64,000 nucleotides of DNA from Haloquadratum walsbyi J07HQW2 (GCF_000415985.1 NZ_KE356561.1:1609487-1673486), one strand, 5' to 3'; shown: positions 1 through 8,880, counted from the stretch's first letter. The notes: generated by a model not told the origin, from the sequence alone. Program-made: numbers and translations.

Positions 1-187
1 ACTCAGTCATAACACCCACGAAACCGTGCTGAGTCCGGGTCGTGGACCACGATGAACAGTCATTGTCAGTATGTTTCAAAATGCGGGCAGTCAACCCTCG
101 GAGTCGACTCTAAGAGTTATTACCCTATGGTAGGGGGCTTTGAAAAATTGGAGAATTCGAGCTATCATACTCCGTCCGAAATTAGTA

Positions 188-262
188 TGGGTTGGGGCGG
201 ATTCGAACCGCCGACCTGCTCCGTGTGAAGGAGCCGTCATAACCGTGCTAGACCACCAACCC
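188..262 (-). tRNA. tRNA-Val (anticodon CAC)
   Basis: Read on the minus strand, this folds as a full cloverleaf. The seven-pair acceptor stem is GGGTTGG with CCAACCC and an A discriminator. The anticodon stem GCTCC/GGAGC encloses the loop TTCACAC, which gives anticodon CAC for Val GUG codons. The T arm contains GGTTCGAATCC. No intron is seen and CCA is not encoded. A second tRNA-Val with the same acceptor stem lies at 54767-54841. Confidence 0.95.
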
Positions 263-267
263 TGTGA

Positions 268-281
268 ATTAAGTACTTAAT
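268..281. promoter_or_regulatory. 14-bp perfect palindrome just upstream of tRNA-Val
   Basis: ATTAAGTACTTAAT is a perfect palindrome that begins 6 bp upstream of the mature tRNA 5' end. It may form part of the AT-rich promoter or initiation region of the tRNA gene, or bind a dimeric protein. The second tRNA-Val in the window lacks it. Its function is inferred only from position. Confidence 0.35.
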
Positions 282-418
282 CTTGAGACTTAAGCGTTCG
301 TTTTGACTGATGTGTGTTCAGTGAAGCTCTGTCGTATCGGTGGCTCAACAGAGACTGATGAGCACCAGACGATATTATCAATCATAATAATCATCGGTGA
401 CCGGAAATAGAGGAGATG

Positions 419-664
419 TCACTCGCTAGCGAGGGTTTGTTGAATATATGTTTCGATATTTGTGCTCTCACACATTATTATGCCTCGCGTTTCATCGACT
501 AATACAGGAACACCGCGTTGTCCGCTAACGCGACGAACCCCATCTCGCTTGGAGTGAAGTGCATCAACCCAAATAGTGTCGTACTCCACACCTGCGTCTG
601 TGAGTGCCTCATGTACAGTTTCACAGTATGGACACCCATCAAGTGCATAGATTTTAATACCCAT
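419..664 (-). CDS. Glutaredoxin-family thiol-disulfide protein
   Basis: This 81-residue protein has the compact thioredoxin fold of a glutaredoxin. The redox motif CPYC is at residues 11-14, after a short beta strand. A cis-proline segment with GVPVLVDE follows around residue 51, and a C-terminal helix continues from CESTNIETYI. It is expected to be cytosolic and to reduce disulfides or mixed disulfides, probably with gamma-glutamylcysteine, the usual haloarchaeal low-molecular-weight thiol. It stands alone between the tRNA and a divergent zinc protein, so its partner is unknown. The length is normal for the family. Confidence 0.85.
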   Translation of the reverse strand: MGIKIYALDGCPYCETVHEALTDAGVEYDTIWVDALHSKRDGVRRVSGQRGVPVLVDETRGIIMCESTNIETYIQQTLASE

Positions 665-795
665 ACTTTAGCTTGAGATTGTGTATTAAAGAAGATTGAT
701 ATTAATCTGAGGACATCGTAAGCTGTATGATGTTACTCGTAGAACCCTACTGCGTTTGCGTCGACAATGCTTAGTTGTAGAAAGGCGTCCCAGGG

Positions 796-803
796 AATAA
801 AAT
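796..803 (+). promoter_or_regulatory. TATA box for the small zinc protein
   Basis: ATAAAATA is centred about 26 bp upstream of the ATG at 826. This is the spacing expected for an archaeal TATA box driving a leaderless transcript. No Shine-Dalgarno sequence precedes the start. Confidence 0.45.
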
Positions 804-825
804 ACTCTCATACATACATTCAATC

Positions 826-1035
826 ATGAGCATCTCAGGGCTGTGCAAGGTCGGAGAAAAGAGAGAAGCAACATGCGTATGTCAGCGTTGTGGTGGTGCT
901 GTATGCGATAATCATTATGTTGAGGAGGTTGGAGTTTGTGTCAAGTGCGCGGACCAGCATGGGCAGGGAGATATCGGTGGGGGTGAGCCAGGCGACACCG
1001 ACAAAGATCGGGATGACGTTCCACGATTTCGATAG
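826..1035 (+). CDS. Small zinc-finger protein (69 aa)
   Basis: The product is 69 residues. Its Cys/His pattern (CVCQRCG, then VCDNH, then CVKCA, residues about 18-42) looks like a small treble-clef or B-box-like zinc site. A hydrophilic Asp/Gly-rich tail ending in RFR follows. Haloarchaea encode many such mini zinc proteins, and some act in regulation or stress. No specific function can be assigned. A TATA box at the right distance and an acidic tail support a real gene. Confidence 0.7.
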   Translation: MSISGLCKVGEKREATCVCQRCGGAVCDNHYVEEVGVCVKCADQHGQGDIGGGEPGDTDKDRDDVPRFR

Positions 1036-1193
1036 GTCATTTTCGTCAGCTTAACTAGTATCTCAATATACGTATCTCTGATATTTTCATGTTGAATCCT
1101 GTATTTGAGTATGTGTTACTGCTATATTTTAACAGAGATGGTAGGCGATGCATCAGGTGATTCAAAATGTATATTTGATCCTATGAGTATCTA

Positions 1194-2021
1194 TTACGAA
1201 ATGTCACGGAACTGATTTAGTTGTTTTTTTAGCCGTTTGGCAGCAACCCCAGCGGCTTCCGCAAACATTTGTCCATTGTCTTCTCCAGCGAATATAATCC
1301 CACGTGAAGAGTTTATAAGTCCAACATCATCAATGAGCCCGTGTGTTACGGCTACCTTTGGGTCTCCATCTTGGGCACCAATCCCAGGCACGAGGAACGG
1401 AAGCTCTGGAACATATTCACGAATTGATTCAAGTTCTTCAGGGGCAGTCGCTCCGACGACAAGTCCAACGTTTTCATGGGTATTCCACAGTTCTGCGAGT
1501 GCAGCAATTCGCTCATACACGGTCTCACCGGTGGCAAGTTCAAGATCCTGAATATCCGCACCACCTGGATTTGAGGTTCGGCAGAGTATGAAGACCCCTT
1601 TATTCTCGCGATCAAGAAATGGCTGAACCGAATCTCGACCCATATACGGATTTACTGTAATCGCATCGGCCTTGTCAAGTAGTTCTGCGTACTGACGCGT
1701 CGTATTCCCAATATCGGCTCGTTTCGCATCAAGTAGCACAGGCACATCCTTCCCATGTGCATATGCAATTGTCTCTTGAAGCGCACGCCATCCTGCAGGG
1801 TCTTCATAAAAGGCAACATTGGGTTTGTAACAAGCAGTATATTCGTGTGTAGTATCGATAATGCGGCGATTGAACGCCCATCGGGGGAGATCAGCTGTTT
1901 GAAGATGCGTGGGAATCCGATCAGGATTTGAGTCAAGCCCAACTGAAACAACGCTATCAATACGACTGATTCGTGTTGCCAGGCGCTCAAAAAATGGTTG
2001 CTGAGCGTTGGTTGATGTCAT
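1194..2021 (-). CDS. pyrF: Orotidine 5'-phosphate decarboxylase
   Basis: Catalyses decarboxylation of OMP to UMP, the last step of de novo UMP synthesis. The signature LLDAKRADIGNT (residues 96-107) holds the catalytic Lys-Asp network of the TIM-barrel decarboxylases. SVGLDSNPDRIP (26-37) and the phosphate-binding LVPGIGAQDGD near residue 210 also fit. At 275 residues it matches the longer type-2 PyrF found in actinobacteria and haloarchaea. It is monocistronic here; nadC follows on the same strand upstream, with a 159-bp gap. Confidence 0.95.
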   Translation of the reverse strand: MTSTNAQQPFFERLATRISRIDSVVSVGLDSNPDRIPTHLQTADLPRWAFNRRIIDTTHEYTACYKPNVAFYEDPAGWRALQETIAYAHGKDVPVLLDAKRADIGNTTRQYAELLDKADAITVNPYMGRDSVQPFLDRENKGVFILCRTSNPGGADIQDLELATGETVYERIAALAELWNTHENVGLVVGATAPEELESIREYVPELPFLVPGIGAQDGDPKVAVTHGLIDDVGLINSSRGIIFAGEDNGQMFAEAAGVAAKRLKKQLNQFRDIS

Positions 2022-2180
2022 ATATGCTCATGAGTCTCTTAATTGAATAGAAGGTTGTCATCGGCTGACACTCAGATGATGTATACATACAGATCCGAGT
2101 TGAACTTTGGATCAATTTCTTACCAATGCAATAGTTTCTGAGATCCTCCACAACGACATATCAGTATAATGGAGTCTTTC

Positions 2181-3005
2181 TTACTCGTCTGTTCGAAATG
2201 AGAGATCAAGACTTGATGCGCTATGTGTAAGCGACCCCATCGAAATAATATCAACGCCAGTCTCAGCATACGCATCGACCATTTCAACCGTTATTCCCCC
2301 GCTCGCCTCAGTTAGTATATCATCTGGGACACGCATCACGCCCTGTCGGACGGTTTCGGGATGGAGATTATCAAACAATACAATATCAGCACCAGCCTCA
2401 GCCGCTTGAACTGCCATCTCTGGGCTTTCGACCTCAACTTCCAGTTTTGTTGCAAATGATTTACGCTCACGAAACCGGTTAATTGCCTTAGTAAGCCCTA
2501 ATTCGGCAATATGATTATCTTTAATCATCACTAATCCAGAGAGCGTAAGTCGGTGAGTATCACCGCCACCAGCGACAACTGCACGTTTTTCTATCCCACG
2601 AAGTCCTGGTGTCGTCTTTCGGGTGCCAGCAATATGAGTTTCTCCGGTCGTATTTGCTGTCTTAGTCATTTCAACTGCTTGACGTGTCTGTGTTGCAACG
2701 CCTGATGCGTGACCGACAAGATTGACCACAAGACGCTCACCTCGAAGGACAGCCTGTGCGTCCCCAGATGCCTTGAGTACGGTCGTTCCGGGATCAACAC
2801 GATCTCCGGCACTGACAGTTGGCGTCACAGCAACATCGAGATATTCAAACACAGCACTGGCAGCATCAATCCCGGCAATGACGCCAGGCTCAGTCGAAAC
2901 AAGCTGACCTGTTGTCTCACCGGGAACATCGTTTGTCACATCACGGTGACCAATGTCTTCACGTAGCCACCGTTCGATTGCGTCAGTCGTCAGCAATGGT
3001 CTCAC
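2181..3005 (-). CDS. nadC: Nicotinate-nucleotide pyrophosphorylase (carboxylating)
   Basis: Converts quinolinate and PRPP to nicotinate mononucleotide, CO2 and PPi, the third step of de novo NAD synthesis. The quinolinate/PRPP-binding segment GTRKTTPGLR is at residues 127-136. GGGDTHR and the MIKDNHI motif follow, and the C-terminal barrel carries EVEVES and LFDNLHP. The 274-residue length is typical. Its start overlaps the end of nadB by 23 bp, so it is translationally coupled as the last gene of nadA-nadB-nadC. Confidence 0.96.
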   Translation of the reverse strand: MRPLLTTDAIERWLREDIGHRDVTNDVPGETTGQLVSTEPGVIAGIDAASAVFEYLDVAVTPTVSAGDRVDPGTTVLKASGDAQAVLRGERLVVNLVGHASGVATQTRQAVEMTKTANTTGETHIAGTRKTTPGLRGIEKRAVVAGGGDTHRLTLSGLVMIKDNHIAELGLTKAINRFRERKSFATKLEVEVESPEMAVQAAEAGADIVLFDNLHPETVRQGVMRVPDDILTEASGGITVEMVDAYAETGVDIISMGSLTHSASSLDLSFRTDE

Positions 3006-4524
3006 CTACTGTTGACTCTGTAGTCTCCGTATCGACGATCTGATGGCATCCGGCAGAGGGAGCGTCATTTGCAGCCCGTGTGATCAATAGTCCACAAATG
3101 GTCGCATTACGGAGTTCATATAGTGGCTGTGAGACGCGTGTTCGTGTATATGCATCAACCTCACCTTTCAGTCGTCGAAGTGTTGATCGAGCTTCCGATA
3201 AACCTGTGTTTGTTCGCTCAATACCTACAGCTGTTTCCATTGTGTTTCGAAGTCGGCGATATTTATCATCGACAAACGAGGCTGGCAATGCCGGGTCACG
3301 ATCAAGTGGTGATGTAGTTTCAATTGATGTGATATCATCTATACCGACTTGTGATGCTTTTCGACCCGCAGCACGTCCCCACACGAGTCCCTCAAGAAGA
3401 CTTGTTGAAGCGAGACGATTCGCACCATGGACGCCTGTCCGTGCACATTCACCGGCAGCATACAGTCTATCAAGCGTTGTTTTTCCATCAGTATTGACAG
3501 CAATACCACCACAAAGGTAATGCTCAGCAGGAGCAACTGGAATGCCCGCATCAAGATCAATATCGCGGTCGTTACATCGATCCGTGAGCCCAGGAAAAGC
3601 CCGATCGAAATTCGGGTCAACAGGTGCAACATCAAGTCGAACTTCACCCGTACGATTGCGCTCAGCAGCAACGCTCCGGGCGACAATATCTCGCGGGGCA
3701 AGTTCAGCATCTGGGTGAATATCCGGCATGAATCGATCACCGGTGGCGTTTCGAAGCACAGCTCCCTCACCACGAACAGCTTCACTGACAAGAAATGGCT
3801 CGTCACCAGGATATGCAGTCGGGTGGAATTGAACATACTGCATATCAGCAATCCGCGCGCCGGCGAGTGCAGCCATCGCAATTCCATCACCAGTCGCACC
3901 TTCAGGATTCGTGCTTGTTTCATAACAAGCACCAACCCCGCCCGTTGCAAGGATAGTTGCACCCGCAAAGATGGATGTAACAGAATCATCGCGTAGAACT
4001 GACGTCCCATGCACACGCCCTTCATGCGTCAGGAGTTCAAGCGCCATTGCATTATCAACGAATTCGACATCGTCATGCGATTGAAGATGAGCAAGGAATG
4101 GACGAAGAATATGCTCACCGGTGGTCGTATTGACATGAAGAATTCGTCGTTCTGAGTGTGCAGCTTCGCGACCACGGTCGTATGCATCGAGTGACGCTTT
4201 TGGCGCAGCACCATCAAACGGTATCTCAAGTGTCTCGATGAGCATATCATCAACGACACCGCGTGCGTTATCGACGAGAGCGTCAACAGCTTCTGGATGA
4301 GCTTCACCATCACTCGCCTCGATAATGTCTTCACGGAATGATTCCGGATTATTTCCGGTAACAGCAATCCCCCCTTGTGCCCAATCAGTTGAGGCATCAC
4401 TTGGCTCGGTTGCTTTTGTGACAATCATGACTGATGCATCATTTCGAGCGGCTGCGAGTGCTGCCGCACACCCCGCAATACCGGAACCAATTACCAGGAT
4501 ATCTGTTTGTTTTGAAAAACTCAT
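2983..4524 (-). CDS. nadB: L-aspartate oxidase
   Basis: FAD-dependent oxidation of L-aspartate to iminoaspartate, which NadA condenses with dihydroxyacetone phosphate. The N-terminal dinucleotide motif GSGIAG is at residues 13-18. The succinate dehydrogenase/fumarate reductase-type FAD-binding signature DWAQGGIAV is near residue 47. The substrate-site segments QFHPTAYP and HYLCGGI, and the conserved GANRLASTSLLEGLVWG, are all present. At 513 residues it is full length. nadA stops 13 bp upstream and nadC overlaps downstream. The C-terminal 20 codons are read in two frames because of the nadC overlap. Confidence 0.96.
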   Translation of the reverse strand: MSFSKQTDILVIGSGIAGCAAALAAARNDASVMIVTKATEPSDASTDWAQGGIAVTGNNPESFREDIIEASDGEAHPEAVDALVDNARGVVDDMLIETLEIPFDGAAPKASLDAYDRGREAAHSERRILHVNTTTGEHILRPFLAHLQSHDDVEFVDNAMALELLTHEGRVHGTSVLRDDSVTSIFAGATILATGGVGACYETSTNPEGATGDGIAMAALAGARIADMQYVQFHPTAYPGDEPFLVSEAVRGEGAVLRNATGDRFMPDIHPDAELAPRDIVARSVAAERNRTGEVRLDVAPVDPNFDRAFPGLTDRCNDRDIDLDAGIPVAPAEHYLCGGIAVNTDGKTTLDRLYAAGECARTGVHGANRLASTSLLEGLVWGRAAGRKASQVGIDDITSIETTSPLDRDPALPASFVDDKYRRLRNTMETAVGIERTNTGLSEARSTLRRLKGEVDAYTRTRVSQPLYELRNATICGLLITRAANDAPSAGCHQIVDTETTESTVGETIADD

Positions 4525-4537
4525 TTCTCAAAATATA

Positions 4538-5689
4538 TTATAATTCAAGCATTCGATCGAGTGCTGTTGCTGCTCGATCTCGTTCTTGTGGTGCTACTTC
4601 AACGGCATTGTGAACCTCACCATCCGCGAGCGACTCAAGTAACCATGTCAGATAGTTCGGGTCGATTTGCCGCATTGCATTGCAGTCCATGCATGCGTCT
4701 CCACAGAGTGGAAGCACTTCGACATCAGGATGCCATCGCTGGAGATGGTTTGCAAGATGAACCTCCGTACCGATTGCCCATGTTTCCCCAGGATCGGCGT
4801 TCGTAATCGTATCACATATTTGACTTGTTGAACCAACTACATCAGCAGCACGGACAACGTCACGGCGACATTCAGGATGAACAACAACGTTCGCGTCATG
4901 ACTCTCCCGAATTGAGTTGATGTGCTCAACACGGAAGCGCTCATGAACCTGACAATAGCCATCCCAAAGAATAATTTCAGCATCAGCAACATCACTCGCA
5001 TCCGGACCTGCAGGATCCCACGGATCCCACTCAGCAACAGCATCAGTCCCAGATGGTGAATCAACATCATATCCTAATTCTGCGGCTGTATTCCGTCCAA
5101 GGAATTTGTCTGGAAGGAATAACACAGCATCCCCACGTTCAAACGCCCAATTAAACGCATCACTTGCGTTTGAAGAGGTGCAGACAAGTCCACCCTGTTC
5201 GGCACAAAATGCCTTTAGATCAGCATATGAGTTCATATAGGTTACTGGGATGATGCTGCGATCATCAGTCGCGCCCTGGATTTGTTCCCATGCAGCATCA
5301 ACCTGTAGTGCCTCAGCCATCCCCGCCATCGGACAGGAAGCTTCCATTGACGGAAGCAGCACTGTCTGATCAGGGTCTGTAATGATATCAGCACTTTCAG
5401 CCATAAACGTGACACCCGCAAAAACGACATATGAAGCATCAGATTCGGCTGCTCGTTTTGATAGTTCATATGAGTCCCCGATAAAGTCCGCATGCTCAAC
5501 AATTTCCCGGCGTTGATAGTTGTGTCCAAGAATGATCACATCATCTCCGAGGTGTGAGAGCGCTGTTGTGATCCGGTCAGTGCGTTCTGACTCTGTGAGG
5601 CTACGATACGACTCTGGCAGCTGTTCAAGATTATCATATTTGAACAAGCTGAGGTCTGATTCGAATCCTGCGGTTTCTAATTCTGCCAT
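4538..5689 (-). CDS. nadA: Quinolinate synthase
   Basis: [4Fe-4S] enzyme that condenses iminoaspartate with dihydroxyacetone phosphate to give quinolinate. The family motif ILGHNYQ is near residue 54, and cluster cysteines can be placed in SCPMAGMA and in the C-terminal CGDACMDC. The start is set at the ATG beginning MAELETAG. The reading frame is open 21 codons further upstream, but those residues do not look like the family. With this start the protein is 383 residues, within the range of the longer NadA group. It is first gene of the nadABC operon. Confidence 0.93.
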   Translation of the reverse strand: MAELETAGFESDLSLFKYDNLEQLPESYRSLTESERTDRITTALSHLGDDVIILGHNYQRREIVEHADFIGDSYELSKRAAESDASYVVFAGVTFMAESADIITDPDQTVLLPSMEASCPMAGMAEALQVDAAWEQIQGATDDRSIIPVTYMNSYADLKAFCAEQGGLVCTSSNASDAFNWAFERGDAVLFLPDKFLGRNTAAELGYDVDSPSGTDAVAEWDPWDPAGPDASDVADAEIILWDGYCQVHERFRVEHINSIRESHDANVVVHPECRRDVVRAADVVGSTSQICDTITNADPGETWAIGTEVHLANHLQRWHPDVEVLPLCGDACMDCNAMRQIDPNYLTWLLESLADGEVHNAVEVAPQERDRAATALDRMLEL

Positions 5690-6071
5690 CGTATTATATT
5701 TTGAGACGTACTTGTGATTCACTGTGCCATAGTGAAAAAGATTTTTCTTCAAAATCGGTCTGTTAGATTTTGCTTCTATTTACACTCGTCATTCGAGAGA
5801 GTATATGTGTATATCCGTATTGGAAGTTACAATTAGGTTATTCGGAGTAGTAAGAATTCAGTATACAGTATACAGTATCATAATGAGTATTATAATTCGA
5901 GAATGAGGGCTACTAATCTGCATACATATGATGAGAAGAACTACGATTGATACACTTCAGTGCCGTTGAAGTGGTTTCAATAGGAGTATTTTCTAATCGT
6001 GTATTTTGTATTTATTGAAGAAAATTTGTCTAGCAACAACAGGTAATGTGATCTTAATTTCATCGATGCTA
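5690..6071. other. Intergenic region upstream of nadA
   Basis: This 382-bp AT-rich spacer lies between the nadA start and the decayed amidohydrolase. No credible ORF is visible on either strand. It holds a short tandem repeat at 5859-5879 and presumably the nadABC promoter. Confidence 0.6.
5859..5879. repeat. Three tandem CAGTATA-type heptamers
   Basis: The heptamer CAGTATA occurs three times head to tail, with the last base changed. It lies about 170 bp upstream of the nadA ATG. It may be chance AT-rich repetition or a regulator site; nothing in the sequence decides between these. Confidence 0.5.
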
Positions 6072-6972
6072 TCATTCGCCTATGGTGATGTTTCCAATTG
6101 CAACAAGATCTACGTGGGCACCTTGTCTAATCACTCTACGAACATCATCATCAAAGCCTCCATATGCCGCCACATTTGTGTATGCTCGCAATCCCGTAGT
6201 AACATCAACTTGCTGTGACCCAAATCTGTAAGTTGATAAATAGCTGTTTCGGATGCATGTTCAGCATGCTTAATCTGGTAGCACACCCGTGTGTTTGTTA
6301 GCCTCCGCTTGTGCTGCTTTTAGGAGCGCGTGGATATCATGCTGATCTGGCGCAACGGCATCAGGCACTACAGTAAGAGCATTTCCGACAATCACGCCTG
6401 TTGATGCTCCGTGCGAATCTGTGCGAACATCGCTGCAATGGAGTCCGCCATTAATTCGATACCACTGTTTATTCCAGTAACGTGTAATTTCTCACGAACT
6501 GCAACAACAGATTGTGTTTTTGAAACGTATCAACTGCTGTTTGTGTGGGATATGCATTAATTGAATTCTCATTCCACTCACTCTCATTATATTCAAACCC
6601 AAGCACCTATTCATCAAATGTAACTTCTGCTGTACGGTCCCGAGAATATTGAAGACACCCATCGGCACTCTGAGCGTTTGCGAGATCGGTGTGAGCAAGA
6701 CAACGGACGACAATCTCAAGATGAGTATGTCTATCGATGAGCCCTGGTAAGAGTACTTGCCTATCAAGATGGATGATCGTTGTATCAGTCCCAATAAGAA
6801 ATACAATATCATGTATTGAACTACATCAAACAATCTGCCTTTCTCAGATGGCGGTTGCCTCATAGCGCTCATCTGGTCGTCCGAGCGTGTGTGCGTCACC
6901 GTCGAGAAATACAGTATCTGCAGTACAATTATGCAACGATTGGCGGTATCCACATACATAGTCGTTATTCAT
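6072..6972 (-). pseudogene. Decayed YtcJ-like amidohydrolase (family 3)
   Basis: Pieces of one amidohydrolase are found in order on the minus strand but in different frames. The N-terminal piece (from the ATG at 6972) includes DTVFLDGDAHTLGRPDERYE and then stops. A middle piece reads VLLPGLIDRHTHLE, which keeps the HxH metal motif of the family. Further pieces read GASTGVIVGNALTVVPDA and GLRAYTNVAAYGGFDDDVRR, and the tail ends in a normal stop at 6072. The whole is about 900 bp, whereas family members are usually about 1.5 kb, so there are internal deletions as well as several frameshifts and stops. It cannot make an active enzyme. Confidence 0.82.
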
Positions 6973-7063
6973 GCAACGCTGTGAGAGCTAAGAAGACGGA
7001 AAGAACTGTATCATGGCTCTCGAAGTTGGTAGTATGTTCATGATTGGATATGCTTGCAAACGT

Positions 7064-7072
7064 TAATTTAAA
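7064..7072 (+). promoter_or_regulatory. Likely TATA element for hmgA
   Basis: TAATTTAAA lies about 24 bp upstream of the hmgA ATG at 7092. That fits a leaderless or nearly leaderless transcript. No strong ribosome-binding site is seen next to the start. Confidence 0.4.
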
Positions 7073-7091
7073 CAGGTGCAGAAAGTCGAGT

Positions 7092-8309
7092 ATGTCAGAC
7101 CCAAGAACACTCGCCAACGCGGTTCAAGCGGGCGAACAGCGATTACATGAACTAACAGATGCAGACGATGTCGATGCAGATACCGCAGCTGCTGCACGGC
7201 GTCTCGTCGTTGAAGAGCATGCAGATATAACTCTTGATGCAGTGTCTGAGTATGGATTCCCCGCTGCAGAAGCAACATCGAATATCGAGAATATGATCGG
7301 GACGATTGACATCCCTGTTGGTGTTGTCGGACCTGTCGTCATAAATGGTGGAGCGTTCAGCGGTAAGCAATATTTACCGCTTGCAACGACGGAAGGGGCA
7401 CTCCTCGCGAGTGTGAATCGTGGGTGTGCTGTCCTCTCGGCTGCCGGTGGGGCAGTTGTCCGCGTAATGAAATCTGGAATGTCTCGGGCTCCAGTTTTTA
7501 GAGTCGATAATGTCGTGACTGCAAAGGCACTGGTTGAATGGGTTCGCGATAACGTTGATACACTTCGAGATGCAGCGGAGGGAACGACGAGTCACGGTGA
7601 GCTTGAGTCCGTCACACCATATGCTGTTGGGCGGTCAGTGTATCTTCGATTCCGATATGATACGAAGGACGCTATGGGTATGAATATGGCAACTATCGCC
7701 ACTGAGGCAGCCTGTGAGGTTGTTGAGAGTGAGACCGACGCTGAACTTATTGCCCTCTCAGGGAATCTTTGCACTGATAAAAAACCCGCTGCAATCAATG
7801 CTGTTGAAGGACGAGGGAGAACAGTGACGGCTGATGTGACAATTCCGCGGGAAACGGTCATCAACCGGTTACATACAACCCCAAGTGCAGTTGCTGAATT
7901 GAATACTCGAAAGAATCTAATTGGGTCTGCAAAAGCAGGGAGTCTCGGGTTTAATGCACATGTCGCGAATGTCGTTGCTGCAATGTTTCTTGCGACTGGA
8001 CAAGATGAAGCACAAGTTGTCGAAGGGGCGAATGCGATCACGACCGCGGAGCTTAGAGATGATGATCTGTATGTCTCGGTTTCAATTGCTTCACTCGAGG
8101 TAGGAACAGTCGGCGGCGGAACTACCCTTCCAGCGCAAGCAGAGGCACTCGATATGCTTGGAATCCGAGGCGGGGGGACACCACCAGGATCAAACGCCGA
8201 TGGTCTTGCTGAGTGTATCGCTGCAGGGGCACTCGCGGGTGAACTCTCATTATTATCAGCACTTGCATCACGAAATCTCTCGACTGCACATGCAGACCTA
8301 GGTCGATAG
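7092..8309 (+). CDS. hmgA: HMG-CoA reductase (NADPH), class I
   Basis: Reduces HMG-CoA to mevalonate, the committed step to archaeal isoprenoid lipids. The start is the ATG of MSDPRTLANA; the frame is open 16 codons upstream but those residues are not family-like. Motifs in order are ENMIG...PVGVVGP (66-81), TTEG with the catalytic Glu at 102, the signature DAMGMNM (193-199) and the glycine-rich GTVGGGTTLP near residue 355. At 405 residues it is the soluble archaeal form without the membrane domain of eukaryotic enzymes. This gene is the target of mevinolin in haloarchaea. Confidence 0.97.
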   Translation: MSDPRTLANAVQAGEQRLHELTDADDVDADTAAAARRLVVEEHADITLDAVSEYGFPAAEATSNIENMIGTIDIPVGVVGPVVINGGAFSGKQYLPLATTEGALLASVNRGCAVLSAAGGAVVRVMKSGMSRAPVFRVDNVVTAKALVEWVRDNVDTLRDAAEGTTSHGELESVTPYAVGRSVYLRFRYDTKDAMGMNMATIATEAACEVVESETDAELIALSGNLCTDKKPAAINAVEGRGRTVTADVTIPRETVINRLHTTPSAVAELNTRKNLIGSAKAGSLGFNAHVANVVAAMFLATGQDEAQVVEGANAITTAELRDDDLYVSVSIASLEVGTVGGGTTLPAQAEALDMLGIRGGGTPPGSNADGLAECIAAGALAGELSLLSALASRNLSTAHADLGR

Positions 8310-8311
8310 TG

Positions 8312-8325
8312 ATTACCGCGGTAAT
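8312..8325. repeat. 14-bp perfect palindrome after the hmgA stop
   Basis: ATTACCGCGGTAAT is a perfect palindrome beginning 2 bp after the hmgA stop codon. It lies between two convergent genes. It could be a weak transcription barrier or a protein-binding site. There is no T-tract, so it is not a canonical archaeal terminator. Confidence 0.5.
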
Positions 8326-8352
8326 TGTCGGGAGCTATCTATATTAAATGAA

Positions 8353-8880
8353 TTATAATAAACGATAGACGCCATTAGATTTTGTCAGTTCGCCTTTCTG
8401 GGTCAACTTTTCAAGAAGTGCGTGAGTTGCGTCGGCTGGGACACCACGGTTCGTCGCATATGAAATAATAGTTTCATCGGTGGGAGTATCCTGTGAGGAA
8501 ATTGCAGAACGGACGATTTCAGGACGACTTTGTTGGGTCGTATCATCTGATTGAGCTGCACTCTCAACTGTATCTGGGTCGATACCGACGCCAGAAAGAT
8601 ACTCATCATCAGTTACCTGCTGGCTGTCATCAGCCAGTGTCTGCTCCATCTCTGCGACGTGTGCCGTATCTGCAAATGCTGCACTGTTGCCATCACGTTT
8701 GGCGAGTAATGCTGATCGCGCCTGTCGAGCAGCCTCCCGGTCAGACTCCTCAACAAAGTGACGAAGTTTCTTTGTCTGGTGAGTGCGTCTGCATCGTGGA
8801 CAGGTTGCTGATTCTGCTGTGTGTGCATCTTCTAATAACCACATCGCACTGCAATCAGTACAACCAACGACGGCATACAT
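8353..8880 (-). CDS. Zinc-ribbon plus winged-helix-like protein (DUF5817-like)
   Basis: This 175-residue protein starts MYAVVGCTDC and has a four-cysteine ribbon at C7, C10, C27 and C30. A polar, Asp/Gln-rich middle follows. The C-terminal 45 residues look like a small winged helix resembling the C-terminal domain of MCM helicases (ALLEKLTQKGELTKSNGVYRLL in pieces). I recall the N-terminal part as the haloarchaeal family DUF5817, but cannot check this. The combination suggests a nucleic-acid-binding protein; its role is unknown. It converges on hmgA. Confidence 0.75.
   Translation of the reverse strand: MYAVVGCTDCSAMWLLEDAHTAESATCPRCRRTHQTKKLRHFVEESDREAARQARSALLAKRDGNSAAFADTAHVAEMEQTLADDSQQVTDDEYLSGVGIDPDTVESAAQSDDTTQQSRPEIVRSAISSQDTPTDETIISYATNRGVPADATHALLEKLTQKGELTKSNGVYRLL

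Noticed and set aside
188-1193. Integrated element at tRNA-Val
   Set aside because: No integrase or duplicated tRNA end is in the window, and the neighbouring genes are ordinary.
3339-4025. Long antisense ORF inside nadB
   Set aside because: It has no halophilic amino acid bias (rich in Leu, Arg, Ile) and is a shadow of the conserved nadB frame.
6006-6218. Plus-strand ORF upstream of the amidohydrolase relic
   Set aside because: It is antisense to the amidohydrolase C-terminal fragment and basic in composition.
7592-8041. Antisense ORF of 149 codons inside hmgA
   Set aside because: It mirrors the conserved HMG-CoA reductase frame and shows no family features.
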